A DNA stretch of 7,312 nt from Cytophagales bacterium (GTDB lineage Bacteria > Bacteroidota > Bacteroidia > Cytophagales > Cyclobacteriaceae). The stretch is taken from NCBI GenBank assembly GCA_024643485.1, contig JAHEMU010000131.1, positions 1-7,312 on the forward strand, read 5' to 3'. The notes beneath the pieces are model-generated. The model saw only the letters and a list, made by a program, of their open reading frames with translations. It did not search any database and was not told the origin of the DNA. Below, piece after piece: positions 1-6,134 of the stretch (positions within the stretch are counted from its first letter, which is position 1; each line of letters begins with the position of its first letter). The translations under genes and the position numbers were made by a program.

Positions 1-326
1 ATTCTAGCCATTTCAGCATGGTCATAAAGAAAATGACGCATCAAGCTAAAAGAATAATCACCAATTGGTAATTCTACAAATTGGCAACACATAAAATCTT
101 CCTGATTTCGCATGAAGGCTATGGTATCTGGCTCACCCTCTCCCATCTGGCTTAATAGTTCATAAAAGGCCAAAGAATGACCAACTTTATCTTGAGCCAT
201 GGAGCTAAACGCGATATCCTCTTCTAACAATGGGCCCAAACCAGTCCATTCTGAATTCCTATGACCTAAAATTAATTGATCATCGGCGATACTATATAAT
301 AATTTTTTAAAAGCCTGCTCTTTCAT
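1..326 (-). CDS. paaC: Phenylacetyl-CoA 1,2-epoxidase structural subunit PaaC (3' end outside window)
   Basis: This gene encodes the non-catalytic partner of PaaA in the ring-epoxidising complex that converts phenylacetyl-CoA to its 1,2-epoxide in the cytoplasm. Only the first 108 codons are present; the frame stays open to the window edge. The start MKEQAFKKLL is set by an ATGA overlap with the paaB stop (326-323). From memory of E. coli PaaC, matching blocks are the ADDQLIL segment (residues 14-20), SEW (25-27), LLEEDIA (33-39), GEGEPDTIAFMR (62-73) and VELPIGDY (84-91). The segment QDKVGH (45-50) looks like the PaaA metal motif QDEVGH with Lys47 in place of the ligand Glu, which fits a ferritin-like subunit that has lost its di-iron site. 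Family assignment is firm from these blocks and from the position after paaA and paaB; the missing C-terminal part cannot be judged. Confidence 0.92.
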   Translation of the reverse strand, partial: MKEQAFKKLLYSIADDQLILGHRNSEWTGLGPLLEEDIAFSSMAQDKVGHSLAFYELLSQMGEGEPDTIAFMRNQEDFMCCQFVELPIGDYSFSLMRHFLYDHAEMAR

Positions 327-907
327 TTCTTTGCCAAAAAGTTTTTCAATTTATCACCTGCTCTATAAGCTGAAGCATCTCTAAATCCCTTTTCATTTAA
401 GGTATTCCAAATATCTGCAACCTCATCCTCCATTTTTAATATCTTGTTCGATTCGCAAACCCAAACATGGTATGCCATAACTTCAGGATGCTTTTGATAA
501 GCCAATGATATAGCCGAAACTACATCTTTTGCCTGTATTTCATCTAAAAAGACCTGTTGCTTCCCTCTTTTATTCAGAATAAATAAATGAAAGGAAGTAT
601 TTCCTTCTTTTTGATCCTTCGTAAATAAATCAAATACATTTTTATCTCCATCTGTAAGTTCCGATACATACATATCAGCGGTTTCCATCACCCAAATTCC
701 CGAACATGTTAACCGTCGGCTATACTGTTCTTTTGCAAACAGAAATGCCAAATCTAAATCTGCTGCATGTACTACACCAACGTGGGTAAACGGTTTTGAT
801 TTATTCAATTGGATGAATACCTCGTATGGTTTTAACTGATCAGGAATATCCTTTTCACTATAATTCACCTCATTTAAAGGCTTTATTCTTGGATCCAATG
901 ATTCCAT
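323..907 (-). CDS. paaB: Phenylacetyl-CoA 1,2-epoxidase subunit PaaB, double-length form
   Basis: PaaB is the small subunit that, in the E. coli enzyme, bridges PaaA-PaaC tetramers. Residues 28-84 are a clear PaaB domain: YEVFIQL (28-34), HVGVVHAAD (42-50) and RRLTCSGIWVM (64-74) match the YEVF, HVGSLHAAD and RR..CSIWVV blocks of the roughly 95-residue E. coli protein. This protein has 194 residues. The second half (about 106-160) repeats the same layout in degenerate form: FHLFILNKRGKQQVF, then an AKDVVSAISLAYQ helix, then AYHVWVCE. A further tail (161-194) has no counterpart I recognise. The ATG at 907 shares one base with the paaA TAA (TAATG), and the stop overlaps the paaC start, so translation is probably coupled. 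The product call is firm; the tandem-domain reading is my own alignment by eye. Long PaaB forms may be usual in this phylum, which I could not check. Confidence 0.88.
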   Translation of the reverse strand: MESLDPRIKPLNEVNYSEKDIPDQLKPYEVFIQLNKSKPFTHVGVVHAADLDLAFLFAKEQYSRRLTCSGIWVMETADMYVSELTDGDKNVFDLFTKDQKEGNTSFHLFILNKRGKQQVFLDEIQAKDVVSAISLAYQKHPEVMAYHVWVCESNKILKMEDEVADIWNTLNEKGFRDASAYRAGDKLKNFLAKK

Positions 908-1893
908 TACGCAAGAGGGGTTACTGGTTTAAATATATTTCCTGATAGCGCTCTTCTCACCCAAGCACCACGTTCTTCAGCAATTTTACGAACCTCCAAA
1001 CGCTCTTTGTTGCAAGGTCCATCACCGTTTATTACTCTGAAAAACTCATCCCAATCAGGGTCAGAAAAAATCCATTTACCCGTTTTTTCATCTTTATCTA
1101 GGATGGGATCCGGAATAACTAAACCTAGTTCTCTTATTTTAGGCACATACATATCGAGAAACTGGTTTCTCATATCATCGTTCGTAGCCATTTTAACTTT
1201 CCACTTCATTAATAATTCAGTGTGTACCGACATTTTATCTGGGGGACCAAAAAAATGCATCATAGGTTTCCACCAACGATCCACAGCAGCTTGCATCATT
1301 TCACGCTGTATTGTAGTTCCTGTTGCGAGATAAATCACACAATGGTGACCGTATTTTAAGTGAAATGATTCTTCAGCGCAAATTCTGTCCAATGCTCTAC
1401 AATAAGGACCGTAACTCCCTCTGGCATTTGCCAATTGATTTACGATTGCACCTGCATCAACTAACCATGAAATAAAACAGGAATCCGCCCATGTGAATGC
1501 TGGATAATTAAAAATATTGGAATATTTAGATTTTCCAGAAATCAAATCATTAATCATCTGCTCTCTAGATTTTCCCAAAGTTTCCGCAGCACTATATAAC
1601 ATTTGCGCATGCCCCACTTCGTCTTGAACCTTAGCAATAAGTGCCATTTTTCTTTTAAATCCAGGAGCTCGGGTAATCCAAGTTCCTTCAGGAAGGGCTC
1701 CTATGATTTCAGAATGAGCGTGTTGTTCAATCATTCTGATTAATTGCTTTCTATACAACTGCGGCATCCAATCCTGTGGTTCGATCTTTTCACCACGCTC
1801 AATGCGCGCTTCAAAAGCAGCTAGTAATACAGGATCTTCATTCGTTAAATTATCCTGTTTGGGTTGTTCAAAAATTGTTCCTCCACCGTACAT
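907..1893 (-). CDS. paaA: Phenylacetyl-CoA 1,2-epoxidase catalytic subunit PaaA
   Basis: This is the oxygen-activating di-iron subunit of the phenylacetyl-CoA epoxidase, the first dedicated ring-attack step of aerobic phenylacetate breakdown after CoA activation. The 328 residues align almost end to end with the roughly 309-residue E. coli protein, with about 20 extra residues at the N-terminus. Visible blocks are EPQDWMPQLYRKQLIR (38-53), QHAHSEIIG (57-65), KVQDEVGHAQ (88-97), YSNIFNYPAF (124-133), LVDAGAIVNQ (144-153), EESFH (174-178) and VINGDGPCN (287-295). Expected metal ligands are all present: Glu62, Glu92, His95, Asp146, Glu175 and His178. The ATG at 1893 is the only credible start and has an A-rich leader without a Shine-Dalgarno site. 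It is the first gene of its operon and probably is transcribed from the promoter at about 1922-1929. Confidence is very high. Confidence 0.98.
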   Translation of the reverse strand: MYGGGTIFEQPKQDNLTNEDPVLLAAFEARIERGEKIEPQDWMPQLYRKQLIRMIEQHAHSEIIGALPEGTWITRAPGFKRKMALIAKVQDEVGHAQMLYSAAETLGKSREQMINDLISGKSKYSNIFNYPAFTWADSCFISWLVDAGAIVNQLANARGSYGPYCRALDRICAEESFHLKYGHHCVIYLATGTTIQREMMQAAVDRWWKPMMHFFGPPDKMSVHTELLMKWKVKMATNDDMRNQFLDMYVPKIRELGLVIPDPILDKDEKTGKWIFSDPDWDEFFRVINGDGPCNKERLEVRKIAEERGAWVRRALSGNIFKPVTPLA

Positions 1894-1921
1894 AATTCTT
1901 TGGGTCTTTTATCTTCTAATT

Positions 1922-1929
1922 CAAAATTA
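1922..1929 (-). promoter_or_regulatory. Candidate -7 promoter element for paaABC
   Basis: Read on the minus strand this is TAATTTTG, a full match to the Bacteroidota sigma-A -7 consensus TAnnTTTG. It lies 29 bp upstream of the paaA ATG, which would give a short leader of about 20-25 nt. I find no convincing TTTG at the -33 position (about 1949-1953), so it would be a weak or activator-dependent promoter. Such elements occur by chance in AT-rich DNA. Confidence 0.45.
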
Positions 1930-1984
1930 ACCAAAAGGTTTTCTTAATTAACCATAAAGTTACAATCATTTTAACTAATTGGTT
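1929..1984. promoter_or_regulatory. Three operator-like boxes, AACYAWWWRGTT
   Basis: Three 12-bp near-palindromes share the pattern AAC..A....GTT: AACCAAAAGGTT (1929-1940), AACCATAAAGTT (1950-1961) and AACTAATTGGTT (1973-1984). Their starts are 21 and 23 bp apart, about two helical turns. The first two also share the flank AATT, making a 16-bp direct repeat with 14 identical bases (1925-1940 and 1946-1961). Box 1 touches the candidate paaA -7 element and box 2 covers the place expected for its -33 element, an arrangement suited to repression. Box 3 lies 35 bp before the divergent GTG start, mirroring box 1, which lies 36 bp before paaA. Paa operons are commonly controlled by TetR-family repressors; that this is such an operator is inference, and no regulator gene lies in the window. 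Confidence 0.45.
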
Positions 1985-2018
1985 CTTATTCAGTAAATTA
2001 CAAAAAAAAAATAACGAA

Positions 2019-2540
2019 GTGCAATTCAAAACTACCACCGATTTCTTTCACCAAATCAACCGAGTATTCCATTTGATTTTAGCTGGCCCCCTGTTGTTCT
2101 TTGGGTTTTTATTTATTCAAAAAGCTCAAGGTGAATGGCCGGCCATTATTCACCATCCAGATTATATCAATTGGATTATTTATCTCCTGATGCCGCTTGT
2201 AATGGGAGCTGGTATCTTTGCCATCCGAGTTTACTATCAATGGAAACCCGAAAACTCAACCGCAAACCTAAAAGATCAACTCAAAGTCTTTTTACAAGAG
2301 TTCATTAAATTTCAAACCATTTTAGGTATTAGCAGTGCCATTGCGCTTATTGGTCTATACTTAACTGGGAAACCAATATTTCTTGGTGGGTATATTTTCC
2401 TTCTATTTGCCTCTTCGATTTTCCGACCTACAGAGGAACATATTTCTAAAAAACTCAAACTTTCCAAAGAAAATAGAACCATCCTTTTTAAGAAACTTCC
2501 GTTTCAAAATGAGAATTTATCCCAAAATGGGAATATCTGA
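2019..2540 (+). CDS. Four-helix membrane protein of unknown function
   Basis: The 173-residue product appears to be an inner-membrane protein with four hydrophobic segments at about 17-34, 50-72, 98-115 and 119-134. A short loop (35-49) joins helices 1 and 2, a polar loop (73-95) joins 2 and 3, and a lysine-rich tail (about 136-173) begins with FRPTEEHISKKLKLSKEN. By the positive-inside rule both ends should be cytoplasmic. I do not recognise a characterised family and see no catalytic motif. The only credible start is GTG at 2019: the frame is open back to a TAA at 1917 with no ATG, and the next internal Met is at residue 58, after the first helix. It is divergent from paaA and shares the box-containing spacer, so co-regulation with phenylacetate genes is possible but unproven. 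Codon use resembles the neighbours. Confidence 0.83.
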   Translation: MQFKTTTDFFHQINRVFHLILAGPLLFFGFLFIQKAQGEWPAIIHHPDYINWIIYLLMPLVMGAGIFAIRVYYQWKPENSTANLKDQLKVFLQEFIKFQTILGISSAIALIGLYLTGKPIFLGGYIFLLFASSIFRPTEEHISKKLKLSKENRTILFKKLPFQNENLSQNGNI

Positions 2541-2629
2541 TTCCCAACAAACCCCCTAAATAGGCTCCAATCATTGATTTCATCTTCTGGCATGGATATG
2601 GCCATAAAAGAAGAAAAGAAATTAATACA
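2541..2629. other. Spacer between the two unknown plus-strand genes, with a 13-codon reading frame
   Basis: This 89-bp spacer contains a small frame, MDMAIKEEKKLIQ, from the ATG at 2592 to a TGA at 2631-2633 that overlaps the next gene's ATG in an ATGA arrangement. It also has a perfect 10-bp palindrome, TATGGCCATA, at 2597-2606. The A- and G-rich stretch at 2607-2620 may help ribosome loading on the downstream gene. I see no terminator hairpin after the membrane-protein gene, so the two plus-strand genes may share a transcript. The small frame could simply be chance. Confidence 0.4.
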
Positions 2630-3013
2630 ATGAACAATACCATATTTATCGTCGAATCAGCAGGGTACTCAACCGAATTATTGAGTTATTATTTAGAAAA
2701 AGAAACGCAAGGAGAGGTGATACATTTTTTTCATCCCGACGAAATTTTCAGTTACAAAAAATTGGTTCCATCGATTATTATTTTTTGTCAAAACGATTCC
2801 CCATTAGAAAGTGAATTCTATCAATCCATTTATAACAGATATTCAATGGGCACAACCTTCATTAATTTACAAGGAAATTACATTGAGATATTAGGGTATG
2901 AGGAAGGCGAAAAGTCATTAAAAATAACCGCTTCTATGGTGGCATCTAACATTTATCTATCAACCATAGATCTTTGTCAGAAAATACTCAACGGAGAAGC
3001 GGTTAATCACTGA
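2630..3013 (+). CDS. Small soluble protein of unknown function, possibly receiver-like
   Basis: The product is 127 residues with no signal peptide or membrane segment, so it is probably cytoplasmic. I do not recognise the family. By eye it alternates strands and helices: strand TIFIVES (4-10), helix 14-25, strand EVIHFF (29-34), helix 36-45, strand PSIIIFC (47-53), helix 58-70, strand TTFINL (75-80), strand SLKITA (96-101) and helix 105-120. This order resembles a CheY-like receiver, but the acidic pair after strand 1 is replaced by ESAG and the usual phospho-acceptor Asp at the end of strand 3 is replaced by FCQND, so at best it would be a pseudo-receiver. The ATG at 2630 has an A-rich leader and overlaps the stop of a 13-codon upstream frame. 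The gene ends one base from the convergent leuB stop. The fold suggestion is weak; that it is a real gene is likely. Confidence 0.72.
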   Translation: MNNTIFIVESAGYSTELLSYYLEKETQGEVIHFFHPDEIFSYKKLVPSIIIFCQNDSPLESEFYQSIYNRYSMGTTFINLQGNYIEILGYEEGEKSLKITASMVASNIYLSTIDLCQKILNGEAVNH

Positions 3014-3014
3014 T

Positions 3015-4118
3015 TTAAATAATAGTCATGGAGCTACTGTCGTCCATTTGTTTTTTATGGATAAAGTCGGCAATAAATTCGCCTACTTCAGACGTTGAAT
3101 AACTAGACACCGGGTCGATATCCTGAGTAACAATTCCTTTTGCCATTGAATGATTCACAGCTTCACGGATTACTCGCGCTTCAACAGGAGCGTTCAAAGC
3201 CAGCTCTAGCATTAAAGCCGCAGAAAGGATTGCCCCAAGCGGATTAGCAATATTTTTACCTGCTACTTCCGGATAAGAACCGTGGATAGGCTCAAAAAGC
3301 TTAGTTTTATGACCAATAGAAGCCGAAGGTAGTAAACCAAGACTTCCAGCAATTACTGAAGCTTCATCCGTTAAAATATCCCCAAATAAATTTTCAGTTA
3401 GGATCACATCGAAATGCGACGGTTGGGTGATGATTTTCATTGCCGCGTTATCTACGAACATAAATTCTAGATTAACTTCCTTATATTCCTCAGCAATTTC
3501 TTTCACCACTTCTCTCCATAATCTACTCGTTGCCAATACATTGGCTTTGTCTACCAGGGTAACTTTTCCTTTGCGCTTTCCTGCCGCTTCAAAAGCCATA
3601 TGAGAAATACGTGATATTTCTTCACGAGAATACACACAAGTATCAAAAGCTTGGTTTCCATCCTCTGAACGACCTCTTGGATTCCCAAAGTAAATACCGC
3701 CGGTAAGTTCTCGGTAAACCACGAAATCGACATTTTCAATACGGCTAGTCTTGAGTGGAGATTTACTATACAAAGGAGGGTAACTTTTTATTGGTCGTAC
3801 ATTTGCAAATAGACCTAAATTTGCACGCATTTTAAGTAGTCCTTGCTCAGGTCGCACTTTCGCGGCTGGATTATTATCATATTTCGGATCTCCAATAGCA
3901 CCAAAAAGTACGGCATGGGCTTTTTTACAAACATTCTCTGTTTCTAACGGAAATGGATCTCCCGTTTCATCAATTGCTGCAGCTCCAATAAGGGCATTTT
4001 CATAAATAAATTCATGTCCAAATGTTTCCGCAACGGCATTCAACACTTTTATTGCTTGTGCAGTTACTTCAGGTCCTATTCCATCACCAGGTAATACTGC
4101 GATCACTTTTTTCATCAT
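3015..4118 (-). CDS. leuB: 3-isopropylmalate dehydrogenase LeuB
   Basis: LeuB oxidises and decarboxylates 3-isopropylmalate with NAD+ to 2-oxoisocaproate, the precursor of leucine, in the cytoplasm. The 367 residues are the usual length and carry the full signature set: LPGDGIGPEV (9-18), the substrate arginines Arg98 and Arg108, YRELTGGIYFG (135-145) with Arg136, VDKANVL (189-195) with Lys191, metal-binding Asp223, Asp247 and Asp251 (the last two in NLFGDILTDEAS), and the NAD-binding EPIHGSYPEVAGKNIANP stretch (276-293). Two ATG codons stand in tandem at 4118 and 4115. The AAGGAG Shine-Dalgarno at 4127-4122 lies 3 nt from the first and 6 nt from the second, so the second is the better start, giving 366 residues. 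It is the last gene of leuACDB, 25 nt after leuD, and converges with the unknown gene at 2630-3013 with a one-base gap. Confidence 0.98.
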   Translation of the reverse strand: MMKKVIAVLPGDGIGPEVTAQAIKVLNAVAETFGHEFIYENALIGAAAIDETGDPFPLETENVCKKAHAVLFGAIGDPKYDNNPAAKVRPEQGLLKMRANLGLFANVRPIKSYPPLYSKSPLKTSRIENVDFVVYRELTGGIYFGNPRGRSEDGNQAFDTCVYSREEISRISHMAFEAAGKRKGKVTLVDKANVLATSRLWREVVKEIAEEYKEVNLEFMFVDNAAMKIITQPSHFDVILTENLFGDILTDEASVIAGSLGLLPSASIGHKTKLFEPIHGSYPEVAGKNIANPLGAILSAALMLELALNAPVEARVIREAVNHSMAKGIVTQDIDPVSSYSTSEVGEFIADFIHKKQMDDSSSMTII

Positions 4119-4121
4119 ACT

Positions 4122-4127
4122 CTCCTT
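4122..4127 (-). promoter_or_regulatory. Strong Shine-Dalgarno site of leuB
   Basis: Minus-strand AAGGAG precedes two tandem ATG codons with spacers of 3 nt (4118) and 6 nt (4115), favouring the second. It stands out because the other starts in this window have A-rich leaders without a clear Shine-Dalgarno site, as is common in Bacteroidota. leuB is also the only gene of the leu operon not abutting its predecessor, so it may need independent initiation. Confidence 0.65.
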
Positions 4128-4143
4128 TTCTTTTTACTAGTTA

Positions 4144-4722
4144 TTACCGCTTTGTTTCAAATTCAGCAATTTCATCTTTTAAATTTACTAGATAATCAAT
4201 ATCATCAAATCCGTTTATCAAGCAATATTTTTTATAAGTATTAATTTCAAATGTTTCACTTTTCCCCGTATTTTCTAACGTAATTTTTTGGTTTTCAAGA
4301 TCAACGCTAATCGAAGCGGCCCCCTCTTTCTGGTTAAATATTTCATTTAGAAACGTCTCTGAAACCTGAACGGGCAACACACCATTATTCAAAGCGTTGT
4401 TTTTAAAAATATCAGCAAAATAGCTAGAAACAACCACTTTGAACCCATAATCATGAATAGCCCAGGCCGCATGTTCGCGGCTTGATCCGCAGCCGAAATT
4501 TTTCCCCGCCACAAGAATTTGACCGGAAATTTTATCATTATTCAAAACAAATTCAGGGTTTGGAGTAGATTCTGAACGATATCGCCAGTCTCTAAACAAA
4601 TTCTCACCAAAGCCATCTCTACTTGTGGCTTTCAAAAAACGAGCAGGAATAATTTGATCGGTATCGATATTCTCAATAGGCAACGGCACTACTGAAGAAG
4701 TTAATTTTATGAATTTTTCCAT
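4144..4722 (-). CDS. leuD: 3-isopropylmalate dehydratase small subunit LeuD
   Basis: LeuD is the small, swivelling-domain subunit that joins LeuC to form isopropylmalate isomerase, which converts 2-isopropylmalate to 3-isopropylmalate through the dehydrated intermediate. The 192 residues are close to the usual length of about 200. Diagnostic segments are IDTDQIIPARFLK (19-31), the substrate-binding loop FGCGSSREHAAWAI (76-89) and SYFADIFKNNALNNGVLP (100-117). The ATG at 4722 lies 3 nt after the leuC stop (TAA-TTA-ATG), so the two subunits are almost certainly translated together in equal amounts. The coding frame ends in two tandem TAA codons before the 25-nt spacer to leuB. Nothing is truncated or missing. 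Confidence 0.98.
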   Translation of the reverse strand: MEKFIKLTSSVVPLPIENIDTDQIIPARFLKATSRDGFGENLFRDWRYRSESTPNPEFVLNNDKISGQILVAGKNFGCGSSREHAAWAIHDYGFKVVVSSYFADIFKNNALNNGVLPVQVSETFLNEIFNQKEGAASISVDLENQKITLENTGKSETFEINTYKKYCLINGFDDIDYLVNLKDEIAEFETKR

Positions 4723-4725
4723 TAA

Positions 4726-6129
4726 TTAGGCAATTTCTTTCGTCACATCAACAATTTTTCCATTCAAAGCAGTAAGTGCAGCTGTTATCGGGCTTGCTAA
4801 CATGGTTCTTGCACCCGGCCCTTGACGGCCTTCAAAATTTCGATTTGAAGTTGACACACAATATTCACCTGCAGGAATCTTATCTTCGTTCATTCCCAAG
4901 CAAGCAGAGCATCCTGGCTGACGCAATTCAAATCCTGCTTCTTTAAATATTTTATCCAATCCCTCTTCAATCGCTTGTTTCTCCACTTGCTTACTGCCTG
5001 GCACAATAAAGGCATTGATGTTTTCGGCCTTTCTTTTCCCTTTAACTACTTTAGCAGCGGCACGCAAGTCTTCAATTCTAGCATTGGTACAACTTCCAAT
5101 AAATACATAATTCACCGGGTGGTTTATTAGTGATTGTCCAGGTTTGAAATCCATATATGCCAAAGACTTCAAAAAGGATTTTTCTTCCGAAGCATCCTGT
5201 AATTCTGCTACCGTTGGTATAGATCTGTTAATTTGAATACCCATCGCCGGATTCGTTCCATAGGTAATCATCGGTTGAATATCAGAAGCTGCAAACGTAT
5301 GCTCTTTATCAAAAGTAGCTCCGTCTTCCGTTTTCAATTGTTTCCATTTTGCTACAGATTGGGCAAACACCTCCCCTTTTGGCGCAAATTCACGGCCTTT
5401 TATATAATTGAAGGTAGTCTCATCTGGGGCGATAAACCCGCCACGAGCACCCATTTCTATACTCATATTACAGACCGTCATGCGCTCTTCCATCGACATA
5501 TTTCTAAAAACATCCCCAGCATATTCAACGAAATATCCGTTTCCTCCACTGGTAGAAATTTTTGAGATAATAAAGAGTATTACATCCTTGGCAGTAGCAT
5601 TTGAAGGCAATTGACCATTAATGGTGATCCTCATGCTTTTTGGTTTGGGCTGAAGAATACATTGAGTCGCAAAAACTTGTTCCACTTCGCTAGTTCCAAT
5701 TCCAAAGGCAATCGACCCAAACGCACCGTGGGTAGAAGTATGGCTATCTCCACAAACGATGGTCATTCCTGGTAAAGTCAACCCCAACTCAGGCCCTATA
5801 ACATGAACAATCCCCTGATATGGGTGATTCAATCCATATAAGTTTACGCCATGCTTTTCACAATTTTCAGTTAGCCGTTCTACCTGCTGACGTGACAACG
5901 CATCCCGAATGGGAAGGTGTTGGTCGATAGTCGGCACGTTATGATCAGCAGTCGCAACGATTTGCTGGGGTCTGAATAACTTGAGTCCTCTTTTTTCTAA
6001 GCCGGCAAAAGCTTGAGGGCTAGTTACTTCGTGAATAAAATGTTTGTCGATATAAAGAACATCGGGGCCATCTTCCACGTGCTTCACGACGTGACTGTCC
6101 CATAATTTATCAAATAATGTTTTTCCCAT
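4726..6129 (-). CDS. leuC: 3-isopropylmalate dehydratase large subunit LeuC
   Basis: LeuC is the aconitase-family large subunit of isopropylmalate isomerase and carries the [4Fe-4S] cluster. The 467 residues match the usual length of about 466. Expected motifs are all visible: TLFDKLWDSHVV near the N-terminus, ATADHNVPT (59-67), the aconitase signature CGDSHTSTHGAFGSIAFGIG (126-145), and cluster ligands Cys347 (in GSCTNARIEDL), Cys407 and Cys410 (in PGCSACLGMN), the same numbers as in E. coli LeuC. SNRNFEGRQGPGARTMLASP (428-447) is the other conserved block. The start lies 5 nt after the leuA stop, and leuD follows after 3 nt. This is the bacterial heterodimeric isomerase type, with the small subunit encoded separately. 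Confidence is very high. Confidence 0.98.
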   Translation of the reverse strand: MGKTLFDKLWDSHVVKHVEDGPDVLYIDKHFIHEVTSPQAFAGLEKRGLKLFRPQQIVATADHNVPTIDQHLPIRDALSRQQVERLTENCEKHGVNLYGLNHPYQGIVHVIGPELGLTLPGMTIVCGDSHTSTHGAFGSIAFGIGTSEVEQVFATQCILQPKPKSMRITINGQLPSNATAKDVILFIISKISTSGGNGYFVEYAGDVFRNMSMEERMTVCNMSIEMGARGGFIAPDETTFNYIKGREFAPKGEVFAQSVAKWKQLKTEDGATFDKEHTFAASDIQPMITYGTNPAMGIQINRSIPTVAELQDASEEKSFLKSLAYMDFKPGQSLINHPVNYVFIGSCTNARIEDLRAAAKVVKGKRKAENINAFIVPGSKQVEKQAIEEGLDKIFKEAGFELRQPGCSACLGMNEDKIPAGEYCVSTSNRNFEGRQGPGARTMLASPITAALTALNGKIVDVTKEIA

Positions 6130-6134
6130 TGAAT

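Larger units (their letters stand above)
1894..2018. other. Divergent intergenic region between paaA and the membrane-protein gene
   Basis: This 125-bp, very AT-rich spacer separates two divergent genes and should carry both promoters. It contains three related 12-bp boxes, a TAnnTTTG-type -7 element reading toward paaA, and an A-tract at 2002-2011 just before the GTG start at 2019. No RNA gene or open frame of note is visible. Confidence 0.7.

Noticed and set aside
1007..1333. Plus-strand open frame of 108 codons antisense to paaA
   Set aside because: It lies wholly inside paaA, a strongly conserved gene, and its product shows no domain or plausible composition; it is a shadow of the real frame.
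2002..2011. A-tract just upstream of the GTG start, considered as a terminator tail or slippage site
   Set aside because: No GC-rich stem precedes it, and A-rich leaders before start codons are normal in Bacteroidota.
2488..2583. Minus-strand 31-codon frame beginning MKSMIGAYLGGLLG, which looks like a short hydrophobic peptide
   Set aside because: It mostly overlaps the end of the membrane-protein gene on the opposite strand, is very short, and has no supporting ribosome site or promoter.
2597..2606. Perfect 10-bp palindrome TATGGCCATA
   Set aside because: It is single and short, with no second copy in the window, and it falls inside the small 13-codon frame; not enough to call an operator.
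5233..5614. Two overlapping plus-strand open frames antisense to leuC
   Set aside because: Both sit inside the conserved leuC coding sequence, have no recognisable features and no start context.
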